Below, piece after piece: positions 1-10,300 of a stretch of DNA of 64,000 bases. The number at the start of each line of letters is the position of its first letter. The first letter of the stretch is position 1. The stretch comes from Balamuthia mandrillaris (lineage: Eukaryota > Discosea > Longamoebia > Balamuthiidae): NCBI GenBank assembly GCA_031835245.1, contig JAVKOQ010000157.1, forward strand, positions 1 through 64,000. Reading direction: 5' to 3'. The notes under the pieces were generated by a model that saw nothing but the letters and a program-made list of their open reading frames with translations, searched no databases and was not told where the DNA came from. A program made the translations under genes and the position numbers.

Positions 1-1
1 T

Positions 2-883
2 CCTATGACGCTCCCAACAGTGTTGGCAACGCCGGACATTCCGACCAACGTCAGCTGCAAAGACTGCCATTTTGAGGTCGTCCTCTTCGACTCCAAACAA
101 GAACTGGAAACATGGAAAAAGACCGGCTTCGTCCAGGATGCGTTGTTCTAATACACCCTGGGAGTCCATGTGAACTGGCGCACGCAGCTGAACATCACCG
201 TCGGGGTCAACTACTTCGCCGTTGCTTTGAAGACCTTCTCCCACCCGGCCGATCCCGAACTTCCGTTGGGAAGCAAACGCAACGTCGAACGCCACGCTGC
301 CCTCCGTTTGCGGTGGCGAAGGAGACTCTCCCACCAGCTTCTCGTTGGTGGGCTTTCAGCCAAGCGAAGAGGCCTCGATCTGCCCTACCCTTCCTCTTCA
401 AGTCAACTGTTCTCAGGCGGGGAAAGATCTGGAGTTCACTGGGGAAATCGACCAAGTCTTGAAGACCTTCCAAGCAGAGCTTCATTACAATTGGACGATG
501 GAGCTGGATTTGGTGAGCGGAGTGAGATGCGACGGCCTGGTGTTTCGCCGGGACAACTACACCACAGATCTCAACATTCATTGTCAGGCTGACTCTCCAG
601 GTTTGCTATCTTTTCTTCATTGTCCTCGTACTGTTCTAACAACTGCTTTACGTCCATTAACACAAAACAATAAATAGCACACCCGTCATGCTTTAACTTC
701 TACCAACACCACAACGGAACAGCACCCGACGATAACGAAAGCTCCGGTGGATGGACTAAAGAAAAGACATACCTTGTCATCATTGGCGTTTTCGCCTTGG
801 TGGCTGCTGTTTCGCTGGTCTCCTCTGTGGTCTTACTCATTCTTCGCGTGCGAAACCGACAGCACCGCTATCACCCCCTTTAG
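2..883 (+). pseudogene. 3' part of a type I membrane glycoprotein gene, disrupted (5' end outside window)
   Basis: Only the 3' part lies in the window. One frame runs from position 2, meets an in-frame TAA at 149-151, and continues in the same frame with Asn-glycosylation sequons. The convincing frame then shifts by one base between about 230 and 290, and runs to 600. A GT-AG intron at 601-677 joins in phase to an exon 678-883. That exon ends in one hydrophobic segment (about residues LVIIGVFALVAAV onward) and a short basic tail RVRNRQHRYHPL. Several N-x-S/T sites and cysteines precede the membrane segment, so the bulk would be extracellular. No family was recognised. The stop plus frameshift suggest a pseudogene, but single-base assembly errors would look the same. 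Confidence 0.5.
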
Positions 884-1323
884 CATCGCCATGTCTTTCT
901 TTCCCGTTTGGATGCGGCCTAGTAATAAGACGAGCAAAAATGGCCCTATCCTCCTAACTAATTCAGAGAGATCAGAGAGATGAGCGAGAGGAGAGAGAAA
1001 GGAGTGTGATAAATAAACAGGGAGGGGAGGGAGGAGGAGGGAGGGAGAGAGAAGGAGAGAGATGAGCGAGAGAGCCAGAGAACGCGCATACGAAAATGAG
1101 GAGAATTCTTAGGGACCAAAAAAAATCGCATAAGGTTATTCAAAGTTCCAATCAAAAATCAAAAATCGCGTCTACAAAAAAGATTTTGAGGAATTTCGAA
1201 TAATCTCATTTTCATTATACGAAATGAATAAAATGTGCTCTTATGTGATGCATTACGCGAAGCTTCCCTGCAGAAAAACAAAGAACAAGAAAAAAGCTTG
1301 AACAGTCGAGTTTAACCCTGGCT
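884..1323. other. Intergenic, no gene seen
   Basis: About 440 bases between the glycoprotein gene end and the next ORF. It holds a GA/GGGA-rich stretch around 965-1080 and AT-rich sequence near 1130-1250. No coding or RNA gene signal was found. Confidence 0.6.
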
Positions 1324-2817
1324 ATGTCTTCGGCTTCCTCCCTTTCCTCTGCTTCTTCCTTCTCCTCCAGGTCTTCGGCCTCCTCGCTCTCTTCTGCGGC
1401 CTCCTCCTCAGAAGAGGAGGAGGAAGAAACGGTGCAACAACAACAACAACAACAACAACCACAACGAGGCACAGCAAACCAAGCACGACGCCAAGTCCGA
1501 GTGGAGATGGAAGAGGACAAGATCCCTCGCACGGTGCGAACGCGGAAGAAACCCAAGACCAACCTGCTGGCCTTCGCCTTCCTCCTCCTCCTCACCTGCC
1601 TCAACATCGCCATCGTGGGCCTGCTCTGCGCCACCCTCATCGTGGCCTACGACCGGGCCTACGGCACCCTCGTCTTTGTCTTTGTGATCGGCCTTCACGT
1701 GGCCGCCTGGGTCCTCCTCCACGTCTTCCTCTTCGTGGTGTACCTCAGCAGCAAAACGTGGCAACGGCGGGTGCCCTTGCTTCAGCCCGCCATCCGTACG
1801 GGAACCTTGGTCGCCATCCCGGCGCTCCTGACCGCCCTCGTCGGCTTCGCCATTTGGATCCCCGTCAGCAACCTCAACGCCGTCCGCATCGAGGCCTTCG
1901 ACTGGGTGGATCCTCTGACGCCGGGGTCCTTGGGCGGGGAGGTGGACCCCCACGAGTACGTCTATTTCTTTGGGGAGGGAGCGTACCTGCCGCCCCTGGA
2001 GGAGCGGATCTACGGCGAGAAGATCAGGTTTGACACCGGTGGGCAGGATGACCTCATCTACTGCGTGTTCCCGGTGGTGGCCACTGGAGGGTGCTCATAC
2101 GTGGACCCTTTCTCCCCCGCACGTTCGGTCCTCATCGACAGCGCCATCGCGTGTAAATACCGGTCGTTCTACTACGACTATGATGACAGCGACGATTGCT
2201 ACGATGCCGTGCTGGCCGCCGAAGATCGGTGCTTCGAGAATGTCGCCAGAGCATTACTCCCATCTCCCTCTTCTGATATTTCTTCTTGTTCTTTTTCTTC
2301 TTCATCATCTTCTTCTTCTTCCGGTTATGATGGTCCTTCCGTTGGTCTTGAAGGTCTCGTGGGGCTTCGTGCCGACATGTTCTTCGAGAACCATCTCCTC
2401 GATGTAAGCGAGTTCGACATGACTCTCACTCGCCTGCGTGACACGGTGCGCGCCAACGGAGGCCGCATCGCCGACGACGTGGTGCTGCTCACCCTGTACA
2501 CCGAAGAGCAATTTGAGAACGAGCGGGAGGAAGCCCTCATCGACTTTGGGGCCGGAGTGGGTACCATCGGAGGCGTCCTCTTCTGCCTCTTCGTCGTTGG
2601 CTCGATCATATTCACCGTTTGGATGGCTTGCTTTGCCGTGGACGTGCATCACCGGTGCGATGTGGAGATGGAGGAGCTGAGAAAGGAGGCGAGAAAGCAG
2701 CGGGTGGAGCATGCGTGGCGGTTGAGGGACTGTGGCAAAGATTCATACTTGTCGTTGCTGCCCTCTGAAGTGATGGTCGTGGTTGAACAAATGGTGGTTA
2801 ACAATACTCCAAGTTGA
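1324..2817 (+). CDS. Four-helix membrane protein of unknown function (paralogue of 60123-61066)
   Basis: Intronless ORF of 497 residues from the first ATG. The true start is probably the ATG at 1507 (MEEDKIPR, 436 residues), because the paralogue near 60.1 kb begins at exactly that point and the first 60 residues are only Ser/Glu/Gln low complexity. Counting from 1507, three hydrophobic helices lie in the first 140 residues. A roughly 200-residue cysteine-containing polar domain with a poly-Ser run follows, then a fourth helix and a charged, helical C-terminal tail. The tail (EELRKEARKQRVEHAWRL) is nearly identical in the paralogue. The polar domain between helices 3 and 4 should be luminal or extracellular. 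No known family was recognised. Confidence 0.8.
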   Translation: MSSASSLSSASSFSSRSSASSLSSAASSSEEEEEETVQQQQQQQQPQRGTANQARRQVRVEMEEDKIPRTVRTRKKPKTNLLAFAFLLLLTCLNIAIVGLLCATLIVAYDRAYGTLVFVFVIGLHVAAWVLLHVFLFVVYLSSKTWQRRVPLLQPAIRTGTLVAIPALLTALVGFAIWIPVSNLNAVRIEAFDWVDPLTPGSLGGEVDPHEYVYFFGEGAYLPPLEERIYGEKIRFDTGGQDDLIYCVFPVVATGGCSYVDPFSPARSVLIDSAIACKYRSFYYDYDDSDDCYDAVLAAEDRCFENVARALLPSPSSDISSCSFSSSSSSSSSGYDGPSVGLEGLVGLRADMFFENHLLDVSEFDMTLTRLRDTVRANGGRIADDVVLLTLYTEEQFENEREEALIDFGAGVGTIGGVLFCLFVVGSIIFTVWMACFAVDVHHRCDVEMEELRKEARKQRVEHAWRLRDCGKDSYLSLLPSEVMVVVEQMVVNNTPS

Positions 2818-2939
2818 AGATGAAAGCCACAATGGCAAACGAACGACGGAAAGAAAAAGATCTGGTGTAAAAAGGTTAAATAAAAAAGAAAATGAAAAAA
2901 AAATGAAAGAACGTTGCCCTGCTCCTCTCTGACTTTTGC

Positions 2940-3996
2940 TTAAGAGAACTTTCTCTTTTCCTTTTTGTGCTTCCACCAGACGAAAGCAGAGGTGGCGAGG
3001 ACCTGCAACACCAAAAAGTACATCCAAAAGCCTGAAGAGGAGCCCTCCACGGATGTGGCCAACATCTCCGTGTCTGCCTTAAAGTCCGATACTAAGGACT
3101 TGGAATCTCTTCCTGCCGCCTTTATTTTGGTGTGTAATGAGAGAGGGAAAAAAAGCATTTTGTCAAATAAAAAAGAAACGACAAGAGAAGGAAAGAAACA
3201 TACCTGAAGGACATTAGAGACTTTGTGAAGATCCACCTTCACTTGGGCAATGCCCTCCAAAAGCTCTTTCTCTTGTGAAGGGCTGTTACGATAGAGCTGA
3301 TTCTCTATCTCAGTCAAAGCTCCTCTGGGAAAAATTATATAAGAAAAAAACAAAGAGTAAAAAAAAAAACGAGGGAGCGAAGAGAGGAGAGAGGAGAGAA
3401 AGGGACAATAAGAAATAGAAAACTTACTGAATGAGTTCTACTTCGTTTTGGGCAGTCTGTTTGCTTTGCAAGGCGGTGGCCAATAACTTACGGAAAGCTT
3501 CCGCAAAGGCAGCTCCTCCATTGTTATTTTTGTTACTGCCGAGGCCCTTGTTTGCGAGCTCGGACTCAATCCGGTCCAATGCTTTTGTTATTGACTTTTG
3601 CTTGTTTTGCATGATTGTTACTCTGTCATTCAGTTTCTGTTTTGTTGTGTTTGTTTTTAAGTTTGTTATGCTTTAGATATGATAGTAGCCACAAGATAGA
3701 AACAAACGAACAAACAAGATAAAAGATGAAGATACAAACCTTGATGGCAGCGTCGATGTTAGAGGTAGTGGTGGAGGTGGATCTGGACTTCACGGTACGA
3801 GAAAGAGTGGCTACTTCCTCCTCCACTTGGGCCACTTCTTCCTCCTGGTCTCCTCTCAAAGAGGCCAATCGAGAGAGAATGTCATCCTTTTTTTTTTAGA
3901 AAAAAAAAAGGACATAGAAAGAAGCAATCGTAACCATCACAAAAATAAGTACCATTAAACAAAAGAAAAATAGGCAGAGAGGAATAGAGACGAGGA

Positions 3997-4029
<33 letters not shown>

Positions 4030-5817
4030 AGAGAAGAGAAGAGAAGAGAAGAGAAGAGAAGAGAAGAGAAGAGAAGAGAAGAGAAGAGAAGAGAAGAGAA
4101 GAGAAGAGAAGAGAAGAGGAAGAGAAGAGAAGAGAAGAGAAGAGAAGAGAAGAGAAGAGAAGAGAAGAGAAGAGAAGAGAAGAGAAGAGAAGAGAAGAGA
4201 AGAGAAGAGAAGAGAAGAGAAGAGAAGAACAGAAGAGATGATCCAACCGTGGAGGCAGCAGATTTCCTCAGCTTAGGTTCCTTCTTTTCGGGTTCTTCTT
4301 CGACTTGAGCGGAGCGTCGAGTGGCGGCCTCGTCATTAGCAGGGGCAGTGGAAGCTGGGCTAAGGTCGTAAGTGGAGAAGCTGTACAAGTCGTGGTTGTC
4401 TGCAATTCGTTATTGTCAGCATTAGTTAAATACATAACATTACTCAAAAGAAAACAAAGCAAAAAAAAAAAGAAACAAAAAAAAAAGAATAGAACAGAAA
4501 GAAACAAAAAAAACGAGAAGTACCAGTGAGTTGTCCAGTGGCTGCCGTTACTCCAAAGAAATAGCCAGTGGGCAGGTCAGTCTCCACTTTGCCACAAAAC
4601 TCGGGCTTGGCGGCCACCTTCTCGGTCCAAACTTCCAACATACGGTCCTTGTAGGTAATTTTGACTTTGATCCTGGTGCCACGCCAGTTCCTGGTACAAC
4701 CCGCCTGTTCGATGTCCTTGCCATCCCTGTCGGGCTTCCATGTTACGCTACCGTCGTTAATGACGATGGAGATACGAGGGCTGTCCCCCTGTTTGTTGAA
4801 AAAAAAAAAAAAGGATAAAGAAAGACAAGGGAAAGGGAAAAAGGAAGCAAAGAACAAGGTACAGGGTGAGACAAGCAAGGAATATACGAAGGAGAGAATA
4901 GCTAAATGATGGTGAGAGAGAAAGGGAAAACAAAAAAGCGTGCTTACTTTGCCATCGTTGTCAAAGCTGTCAAGAATGACGCCCAAACCCTTCCATTTAT
5001 CAGCATTACCCATGGCTGGACCTACTTGCTTGGTATCGGCCACATACCATATACCAAGTCCGTCCGCTCCCTGCAAGCCACCACTGGCTTTCAGCTCCAC
5101 CTCCAACTCCCAGTCTTTCATCGCTGCCGGCTTTGGTACATTGTGTTAGTTGTTTAAAGCCATCACGAGCAGAGAGAACAAAGAAGTAGAAGAGAAGTGC
5201 AACGTGGGAACAAGAGAACGAAGCGAGAAGAGCAGAGACAGAGAACGAGAGTGAGCGAAGAGAGAGAGTGAGTGAAGAAAGAACGCGAGAGAGAGCGAAA
5301 GAGAGTGAGAGAGCTTAAGAGAGTGAGAGAAGACAAAGAGCGTGTGCGAGAGTGAGAGAGAAGGAAGCGAGAAGAAACTTGCAAGAAATCAATCAACAGG
5401 CAGAGAGAGAAGCGAGAAGAGAGAAGGGAGAAGAAGTTAGGGTAAAAGTACCTCAGTATTCCATATCCAACCGCTCCTGCTCTGCATGGCTGGCGTAATA
5501 CGAATGTAATCCTCATTGACCAATGCTCCCCCTCCAAATTCCCAGAAAGGCAACGCTCCACCCCTTCCTGTTTTAGATTTGAAGAGGCCTAAGCATCAAA
5601 GGCACAACAACAACGCACACTCCCTCAAAAGACGAAAGCACCAGCGTCAAAGAACACTGACTGATGAAGTTATTTTCGAAAGAGCGGGGTGCGTACCGAG
5701 ATAGAAAGGGCTACGAAGGGAGTGCTTGTGTTCAAAACGTGCTGACTGGAGGTACGCCACAGGGAGCGAGCTCACCATGAACACCAAAGCCACCAAAGCC
5801 AGAAGAAACCACCTCAT
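2940..5817 (-). CDS. ERGIC-53/LMAN1-type L-type lectin cargo receptor
   Basis: Nine exons read on the minus strand: 5817-5697, 5588-5452, 5130-4948, 4788-4524, 4399-4248, 3886-3740, 3636-3428, 3324-3204 and 3119-2940. All phases close, giving about 504 residues, the usual ERGIC-53 length. Residues 1-20 are a signal peptide. An L-type lectin domain follows (PFWEFGGGALV, GADGLGIWYV, DSFDNDGK, then TGYFFGVTAATG). After it come coiled-coil segments and a single membrane helix near the C-terminus. The tail ends KRKFS, which fits the KxKxx COPI retrieval pattern. The inferred role is a mannose-binding receptor cycling between ER and Golgi to export glycoproteins. Introns 2 and 5 carry long GA-rich microsatellites. 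The family call is secure; the ligand is not known. Confidence 0.95.
4018..4229. repeat. Pentanucleotide GAGAA/AGAAG microsatellite
   Basis: About 200 bases of near-perfect five-base repeat with a (GA)n leader at 3996-4030. It lies inside intron 5 of the ERGIC-53 gene. On that gene's sense strand it reads as TTCTC pyrimidine tract, next to the 3' splice site. ORFs predicted across it are artefacts. Confidence 0.95.
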
Positions 5818-6352
5818 CCTTGCCTTGTGTCCAGCTGCTGCTGTTTCTCTCTCTCTCTTTGTTTCGCTCGACTTCTTCTGCTACTTTTTTTTCCTTTCTT
5901 CGCTCTCTTATTTCCTTTTATGACCAGTTTTTCTTGGGTGACGTGGGCCGACGATGATGTCAGCTTCTCTTTTTTTTTTGTTGGGACAAGTTTTTGCCCT
6001 TCTTCGTGGTGCAAAAAGACCGTTGACGTGTGTTCAGGCGTGCTGACTGTATATGCAGGTGACATCAGCATAGGGTGCGGACGGTGCTTATGTGGGGGTA
6101 CACGCCTTTGCATGTGTGGCACCAATTGTACGAAAAACACAGAGAAATAAAATGCGGCGGTGTTTGGCAAACGGACCAGCTTTCTGTTGCGCTCTCCTCT
6201 CTTCTCTCTCCTTTCCCACGCACGCGGACCGCTTCATTGCTCTCCTCTCCTCTCCTTTTCTCTTCCATCAAGCTTAGGTTGTTGTTTCATGTATCCTCTT
6301 TTTTTTATTTTATTTTTGGTTTTTGGTTGTTTAAATAAAGTCCAGCTCAGCC
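5818..6352. other. Intergenic, upstream of the ERGIC-53 gene
   Basis: About 535 bases between the ERGIC-53 start codon (minus) and the stop of the next minus-strand gene. The sequence is T-rich with CTCT runs. No coding exon was supported on either strand. Confidence 0.5.
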
Positions 6353-7172
6353 TCACATCAAACTGACCGTTGGGGAAGAGACGCTGGACAAGTTCAAGGC
6401 AGGGTGGGGATTCACTTCGCTCCGCCGCCTGTACTGCAGGTTGTGCTCGGGGGTGAAGCACTCCAAAAAGTCGGTGTTGAGGTAGTCGGCCGAGTGCTCC
6501 TTCTTCACGTAGGCAAAGACCTGCGTCCGTCCGATGACGTCCAGCGAAGAAGAGGAACAAAGGGAAGACAAGGAAAGAGCGTTGGAGGCTTCCTGCTCTT
6601 CTTCCATAACTACATCTATTAACAACCGATCTGTTTTTTTTGTTTTTGTTTGTTTGATGAGCTCAGCGAATGAAAGAAAGAAGGAAAAAGGACAAGCAAG
6701 AGAACAAGAAACGAGAAGAGAAGGTGTACCATAATAAGTGGGCACACCCTCAAACACGTCCATCTCCCGCAACTTCTCCTCGCTGCAGGTCCACACTTCT
6801 CCCCGGATGTGCTTGCCGAGGCCTTGGAGTGGCAGCAAGTAGGGCACATTCCTCTCTCCGTACCGCACAAGAGGCCATCTTCGTAGTATTGAAAGAGAGA
6901 AGCATGAGCAACAAAGAGCAAAAGAATGTGGAAAGCTACACCGACCAACACGAAAATGACGGAATGAAACACAATGACCAAACAGAACAAATGAAAGAAA
7001 AAAAAAACAACTTAAGATGCAAGATGAGATGAGAGATGAAAGAAAAGAGAGTGGAGAAATATCAGTACTTTTGTAAGGTCCGTCCGACGCCGAGGAACTG
7101 GGCGTTGCCATGCATGACGTGATGGTTCCTGAACCCCCGTTTCAAGGTTCCATAGACAAACACTTTCGACAT
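6353..7172 (-). CDS. Gamma-glutamylamine cyclotransferase-like (GGACT/AIG2 fold)
   Basis: Three exons: 7172-7069, 6878-6730 and about 6588-6353, giving about 162 residues. The protein begins MSKVFVYGTLKRG; the N-terminal YGTLKRG is the substrate-binding hallmark of the GGCT/AIG2 fold. WPLVRYGERNVPYLL and GEVW...DVFEGVPTYY match the GGACT subgroup, in which the acidic residue of the DxFE motif is catalytic. Family members release 5-oxoproline from gamma-glutamylamines such as those left by transglutaminase crosslinks. The last exon's acceptor is the least certain point: the chosen AG adds a Ser-rich loop of about 20 residues where other members also vary. It probably shares its upstream region with the divergent AlkB gene. 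Confidence 0.82.
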
Positions 7173-7408
7173 CATTTTGTAAATTCGAATGCGATGGAAT
7201 GGAATGAGATGGGATGGGATGAAACTAACTCCGAATTCTGTTGTTTGTGTTTGATGGGTTTTATGTTATTATTGTTGTGGTTTTTTAAAAAAATGTCTAA
7301 GAAGAAGACGGCAAGCGAGAGAGAAACAACAAATAGAAACGAAGGAATGACGGCAGGAAAAAAACAAATATCTCGTTTGACAGAGATGTTTTTACGCCAA
7401 CAAAGATG

Positions 7409-7451
<43 letters not shown>

Positions 7452-8100
7452 AAATCAAATGAAATGAAAAAACAATGAAAAAAAAAAGATCAAGTATTGA
7501 ATGAATGGAACACGAATGAACCTCTCTTTCCACTGCCCTCCAACATAACCAAAAAAAAAAAAACCTCTTTTTCTTCATCACATCATCGCTTCACTTCAAA
7601 AAAAAAAAACAAAAATAAAGATACCTGCCTGCGTTCAGGGCTTGTCGTTGTTCTTGGGGAGAGAGAGCCCCACCCACCGACAACAGCAAAAAAAAAAAAA
7701 AGGAGCCTCGGAAGAAACGGAGGGACGGGACGGGGCGCAGGAAACACCGCAGGAAAGAAGAGGCCTCTTCCTCTCCTTTTTTTTTTTTTGCTACGAAATC
7801 TTCGTCACCGAAAAAGAAACAAAAAGAACCTGTCGTTTTCCTCTCATTTTGATCATACTTGATCCCTGGGATCAAAATTGCTGGCGCCGAGATGCCAAAC
7901 CACGCCAACTATTTTTTCGGGTCGTCCCGAATATGATGTCCTGTGACCGTTATTCATGACGACATGAAAAAGCCTTTGCGTTCCCCGAACGAAACGCCTC
8001 TTCGCAGAATATTGAACAAGAAAAGCTAGCTGGGTAGGAATGAAAAGTGTGTTCGAATTTTTTTTTTAAAAAAAAAAGAATCTAACCAAGTAAAAGAAGA
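7173..8100. other. Divergent intergenic region with microsatellite
   Basis: About 930 bases between two divergent genes. It contains a (GA)n run at about 7411-7447, several poly-A tracts, and an exact palindrome TTGATCCCTGGGATCAA at 7859-7875. No coding sequence was supported; the two ORFs here are homopolymer-driven. Confidence 0.55.
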
Positions 8101-8907
8101 ATGGAAGGTGCAGAAGAAAGAACGTCGGCGCTCACCGCATGGACTCGCGTTGGAGGCGAACCCAAAGTCATCGCCCCCGGTTTGGTGTTGATCAAACAAG
8201 CCTTGGACCCAGAGCAACAGCTCCACCTGGCCAACTACGCCCTGCATGCCGGCTCCGATCCTGAACACGGCTTCTGGGCAACTCTGCCGGAGACCGGCGA
8301 GAAGGTGCTCAACAGCGACACTGGGCGGGGACGCATCTACGATGTCATCGAGTCCTTCCAAGAACCCCAGAACGTAAGGACACTCTGCGAAGCGCTGGTG
8401 TCGACAGCTCGATCCCTGGACAAACGCATGCCCGAAATGAACCCCACACACCTCCTCCTGCTCTATTATGCCACCAGCCAGGGAATGTATTGGCACAGGG
8501 ACAGCGACAAGAACGACGGAGATAATGACCACCCCATCGTGTCCATCTCCATCGGCAACAGTTGCGATTTTGGCTACAAGCTCGTGGCTCGTCAGGAAGA
8601 GTTCCTGCGGTTGGACTCTGGAGACGTGCTCATTTGGGGAGGTCCCAACCGGATGCTGCTGCACTCGGTGGGGGAGGTGCACGCTGGCAGCTGTCCAGAG
8701 TTTTTGAGGGAGCGGCTGGGAGATGTGCGCCTGAACTTCACCTACAGGGATGCCCCCAACGTGTTGGGGAAGGAGCACCTCTTCAAGTACGATGTGGACA
8801 GCACGTATATCCAGTTGCTGCCGCACTTGATTGCTACCACCCCGGTTAATAAGGATGATGTTCAGAACCTCTCTGCCTCCTCTTCATCATCAGTTTCATT
8901 CGCATAG
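8101..8907 (+). CDS. AlkB-family 2-oxoglutarate/Fe(II) dioxygenase
   Basis: Single-exon ORF of 268 residues. The iron ligands are visible as the H-x-D of MYWHRDSD (about residues 130-133) and a distal His in the segment NRMLLHSV (about residue 190). The two 2-oxoglutarate-binding arginines are in the C-terminal RLNFTYR motif. The segment HPIVSISIG followed by LDSGDVLIWGG closely tracks bacterial AlkB and ALKBH1-type proteins. Members oxidatively demethylate alkylated DNA or RNA bases. Substrate class (DNA repair, tRNA or histone) cannot be told from sequence. The C-terminus is a short Ser-rich tail. The start codon is the first ATG after an A-rich leader. Confidence 0.93.
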   Translation: MEGAEERTSALTAWTRVGGEPKVIAPGLVLIKQALDPEQQLHLANYALHAGSDPEHGFWATLPETGEKVLNSDTGRGRIYDVIESFQEPQNVRTLCEALVSTARSLDKRMPEMNPTHLLLLYYATSQGMYWHRDSDKNDGDNDHPIVSISIGNSCDFGYKLVARQEEFLRLDSGDVLIWGGPNRMLLHSVGEVHAGSCPEFLRERLGDVRLNFTYRDAPNVLGKEHLFKYDVDSTYIQLLPHLIATTPVNKDDVQNLSASSSSSVSFA

Positions 8908-9236
8908 CTTTGCAACTTTGGTGTCGTTGTCTTTACCATCTGATGTAACAGTAAACCTCTCGCTTTTTTTTTCTTCCGTGAGCTTCTTTCTCCAGTCTTT
9001 CCTGTATTCCTTCCGCCTTCCCTGTTACATATCCGCTTTTCCTCTGTTCCAGTAGTACTTTCTTCTGTATCTCAATTTTCTTCTCGATATCTCGCTATAG
9101 GAGGGGAGTTTCGACCAAGCTTTCTTCAAATGCAACCTGGTTGTTGGTCAAACTTTATCCCCTCGTTATGTTTTGTTGATCATCAACCTGCTCTTTCAGA
9201 CAGCGTCGTTTCGCTGAGTTTTCCTTCGTCAAACCA
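8908..9236. other. Intergenic
   Basis: About 330 pyrimidine-rich bases between the AlkB stop and the next gene on the same strand. No gene was seen. It should hold the AlkB 3' UTR and the promoter of the repeat protein. Confidence 0.5.
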
Positions 9237-10079
9237 ATGGTAACTTATACAACAACAATGAGGTCAGTGGTGGTGGTGGCTTTGTTGGCGTTGTTCACTT
9301 CGGCTGCTTTAGCAGGGGCGAACTACGGCGGAGGCGACGTCAGCTATGACGGGGGTGAGGTGACTTATGACGGCGGCGACGTTACCTACTATGGAGGGGA
9401 CGTCTCCTACGATGGCGGAGATGTTGATTATGATGGAGGGGACGTGTCTTACGATGGCGGCGATGTTGGTTACGACAGTGACGATGCTGTTGTCTACGAT
9501 GGAGAAGAAGGGGCCTTTGACGGAGATGACGCGGTAGTCTATGATGGCGGCCACATAGAATACGATGGAGCAGACAGGACCTACGACAGTGGCGACGTAT
9601 CATACGACGGAGATGACGCCGTTGTGTACGATGGTGGTGAGGTGGAGTACGGTGGGGAAGATGTTGTCTATGACGGCGGTGATGTTGAATACGACGGAGG
9701 AGAGGCGTCCTACGATGGTGGAGATATCAGCTACGGAGGAGAGGTTGCTGTTGTCAATGATGGCGGTGATATTGAGTATGCTGGAGAAGATGTTACTTAT
9801 GATGGAGGAGATGTCTCTTATGATGGAGGTGATGTGTCCTTCGATGGTGGGGATGCTGCCTACTTTGGTGGTGACTGTCACGGATTCAGCGACGAAGCCG
9901 ATGTGACCTACGATGGCGGAGACGTTGCCTACGATGGCGGTGACTCTGACGATGTCCTCTATGATGGCGGAGATGTGGCATATGACGGAACTGCCTATGA
10001 GGAGGGCAGCGATGTTGTGGAGTACAATTCCAACGAGACCACTTCTTCCGGTTCTTCTGTGGCAGCGTTCTGGTTCTAA
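9237..10079 (+). CDS. Secreted Tyr-Asp-Gly-Gly-Asp tandem-repeat protein
   Basis: Intronless ORF of 280 residues; the second ATG at 9258 (273 residues) places a classic signal peptide right at the N-terminus (MRSVVVVALLALFTSAALA). Almost all of the mature protein is a six-residue repeat of the form YDGGDV/S, with variants such as YDGDDA and YGGEDV. It ends in a short Ser-rich non-repeat tail. It is therefore extremely acidic and Tyr/Gly rich, with only one or two cysteines and few basic residues. Such compositions occur in extracellular matrices, wall and calcium-binding proteins, but no family was recognised. A cyst-wall or surface-coat role is only inference. The repeat leaves long open frames on the opposite strand; they are not genes. 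Confidence 0.85.
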   Translation: MVTYTTTMRSVVVVALLALFTSAALAGANYGGGDVSYDGGEVTYDGGDVTYYGGDVSYDGGDVDYDGGDVSYDGGDVGYDSDDAVVYDGEEGAFDGDDAVVYDGGHIEYDGADRTYDSGDVSYDGDDAVVYDGGEVEYGGEDVVYDGGDVEYDGGEASYDGGDISYGGEVAVVNDGGDIEYAGEDVTYDGGDVSYDGGDVSFDGGDAAYFGGDCHGFSDEADVTYDGGDVAYDGGDSDDVLYDGGDVAYDGTAYEEGSDVVEYNSNETTSSGSSVAAFWF

Positions 10080-10104
10080 AGAGAGGAAGGCCAGAGAACA
10101 GAGT

Positions 10105-10142
<38 letters not shown>

Positions 10143-10300
10143 AGAAAGAGGAAAGAAAGCGCGTTGAGTTTTTGGTGTGTGTGGCCACACCAAAACATTT
10201 TAAAAAAAACCACAAAAAATCTATTATTTTTTTTTGTTCACTTTGTTCCTACAGATACTGATCCACCCTTCCTTTGTTCCAACCGCCACCACCAAAGATC

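Noticed and set aside
3896-4388. Ser/Leu/Phe repeat ORFs around the GAGAA satellite
   Set aside because: They are reading frames of an intronic microsatellite; homology places exons on both sides.
9309-10193. Long minus-strand ORFs rich in Ile/Val/His/Arg opposite the YDGG repeat gene
   Set aside because: They are the antisense of a regular coding repeat with no stops by composition; the plus frame has signal peptide and codon-level sense.
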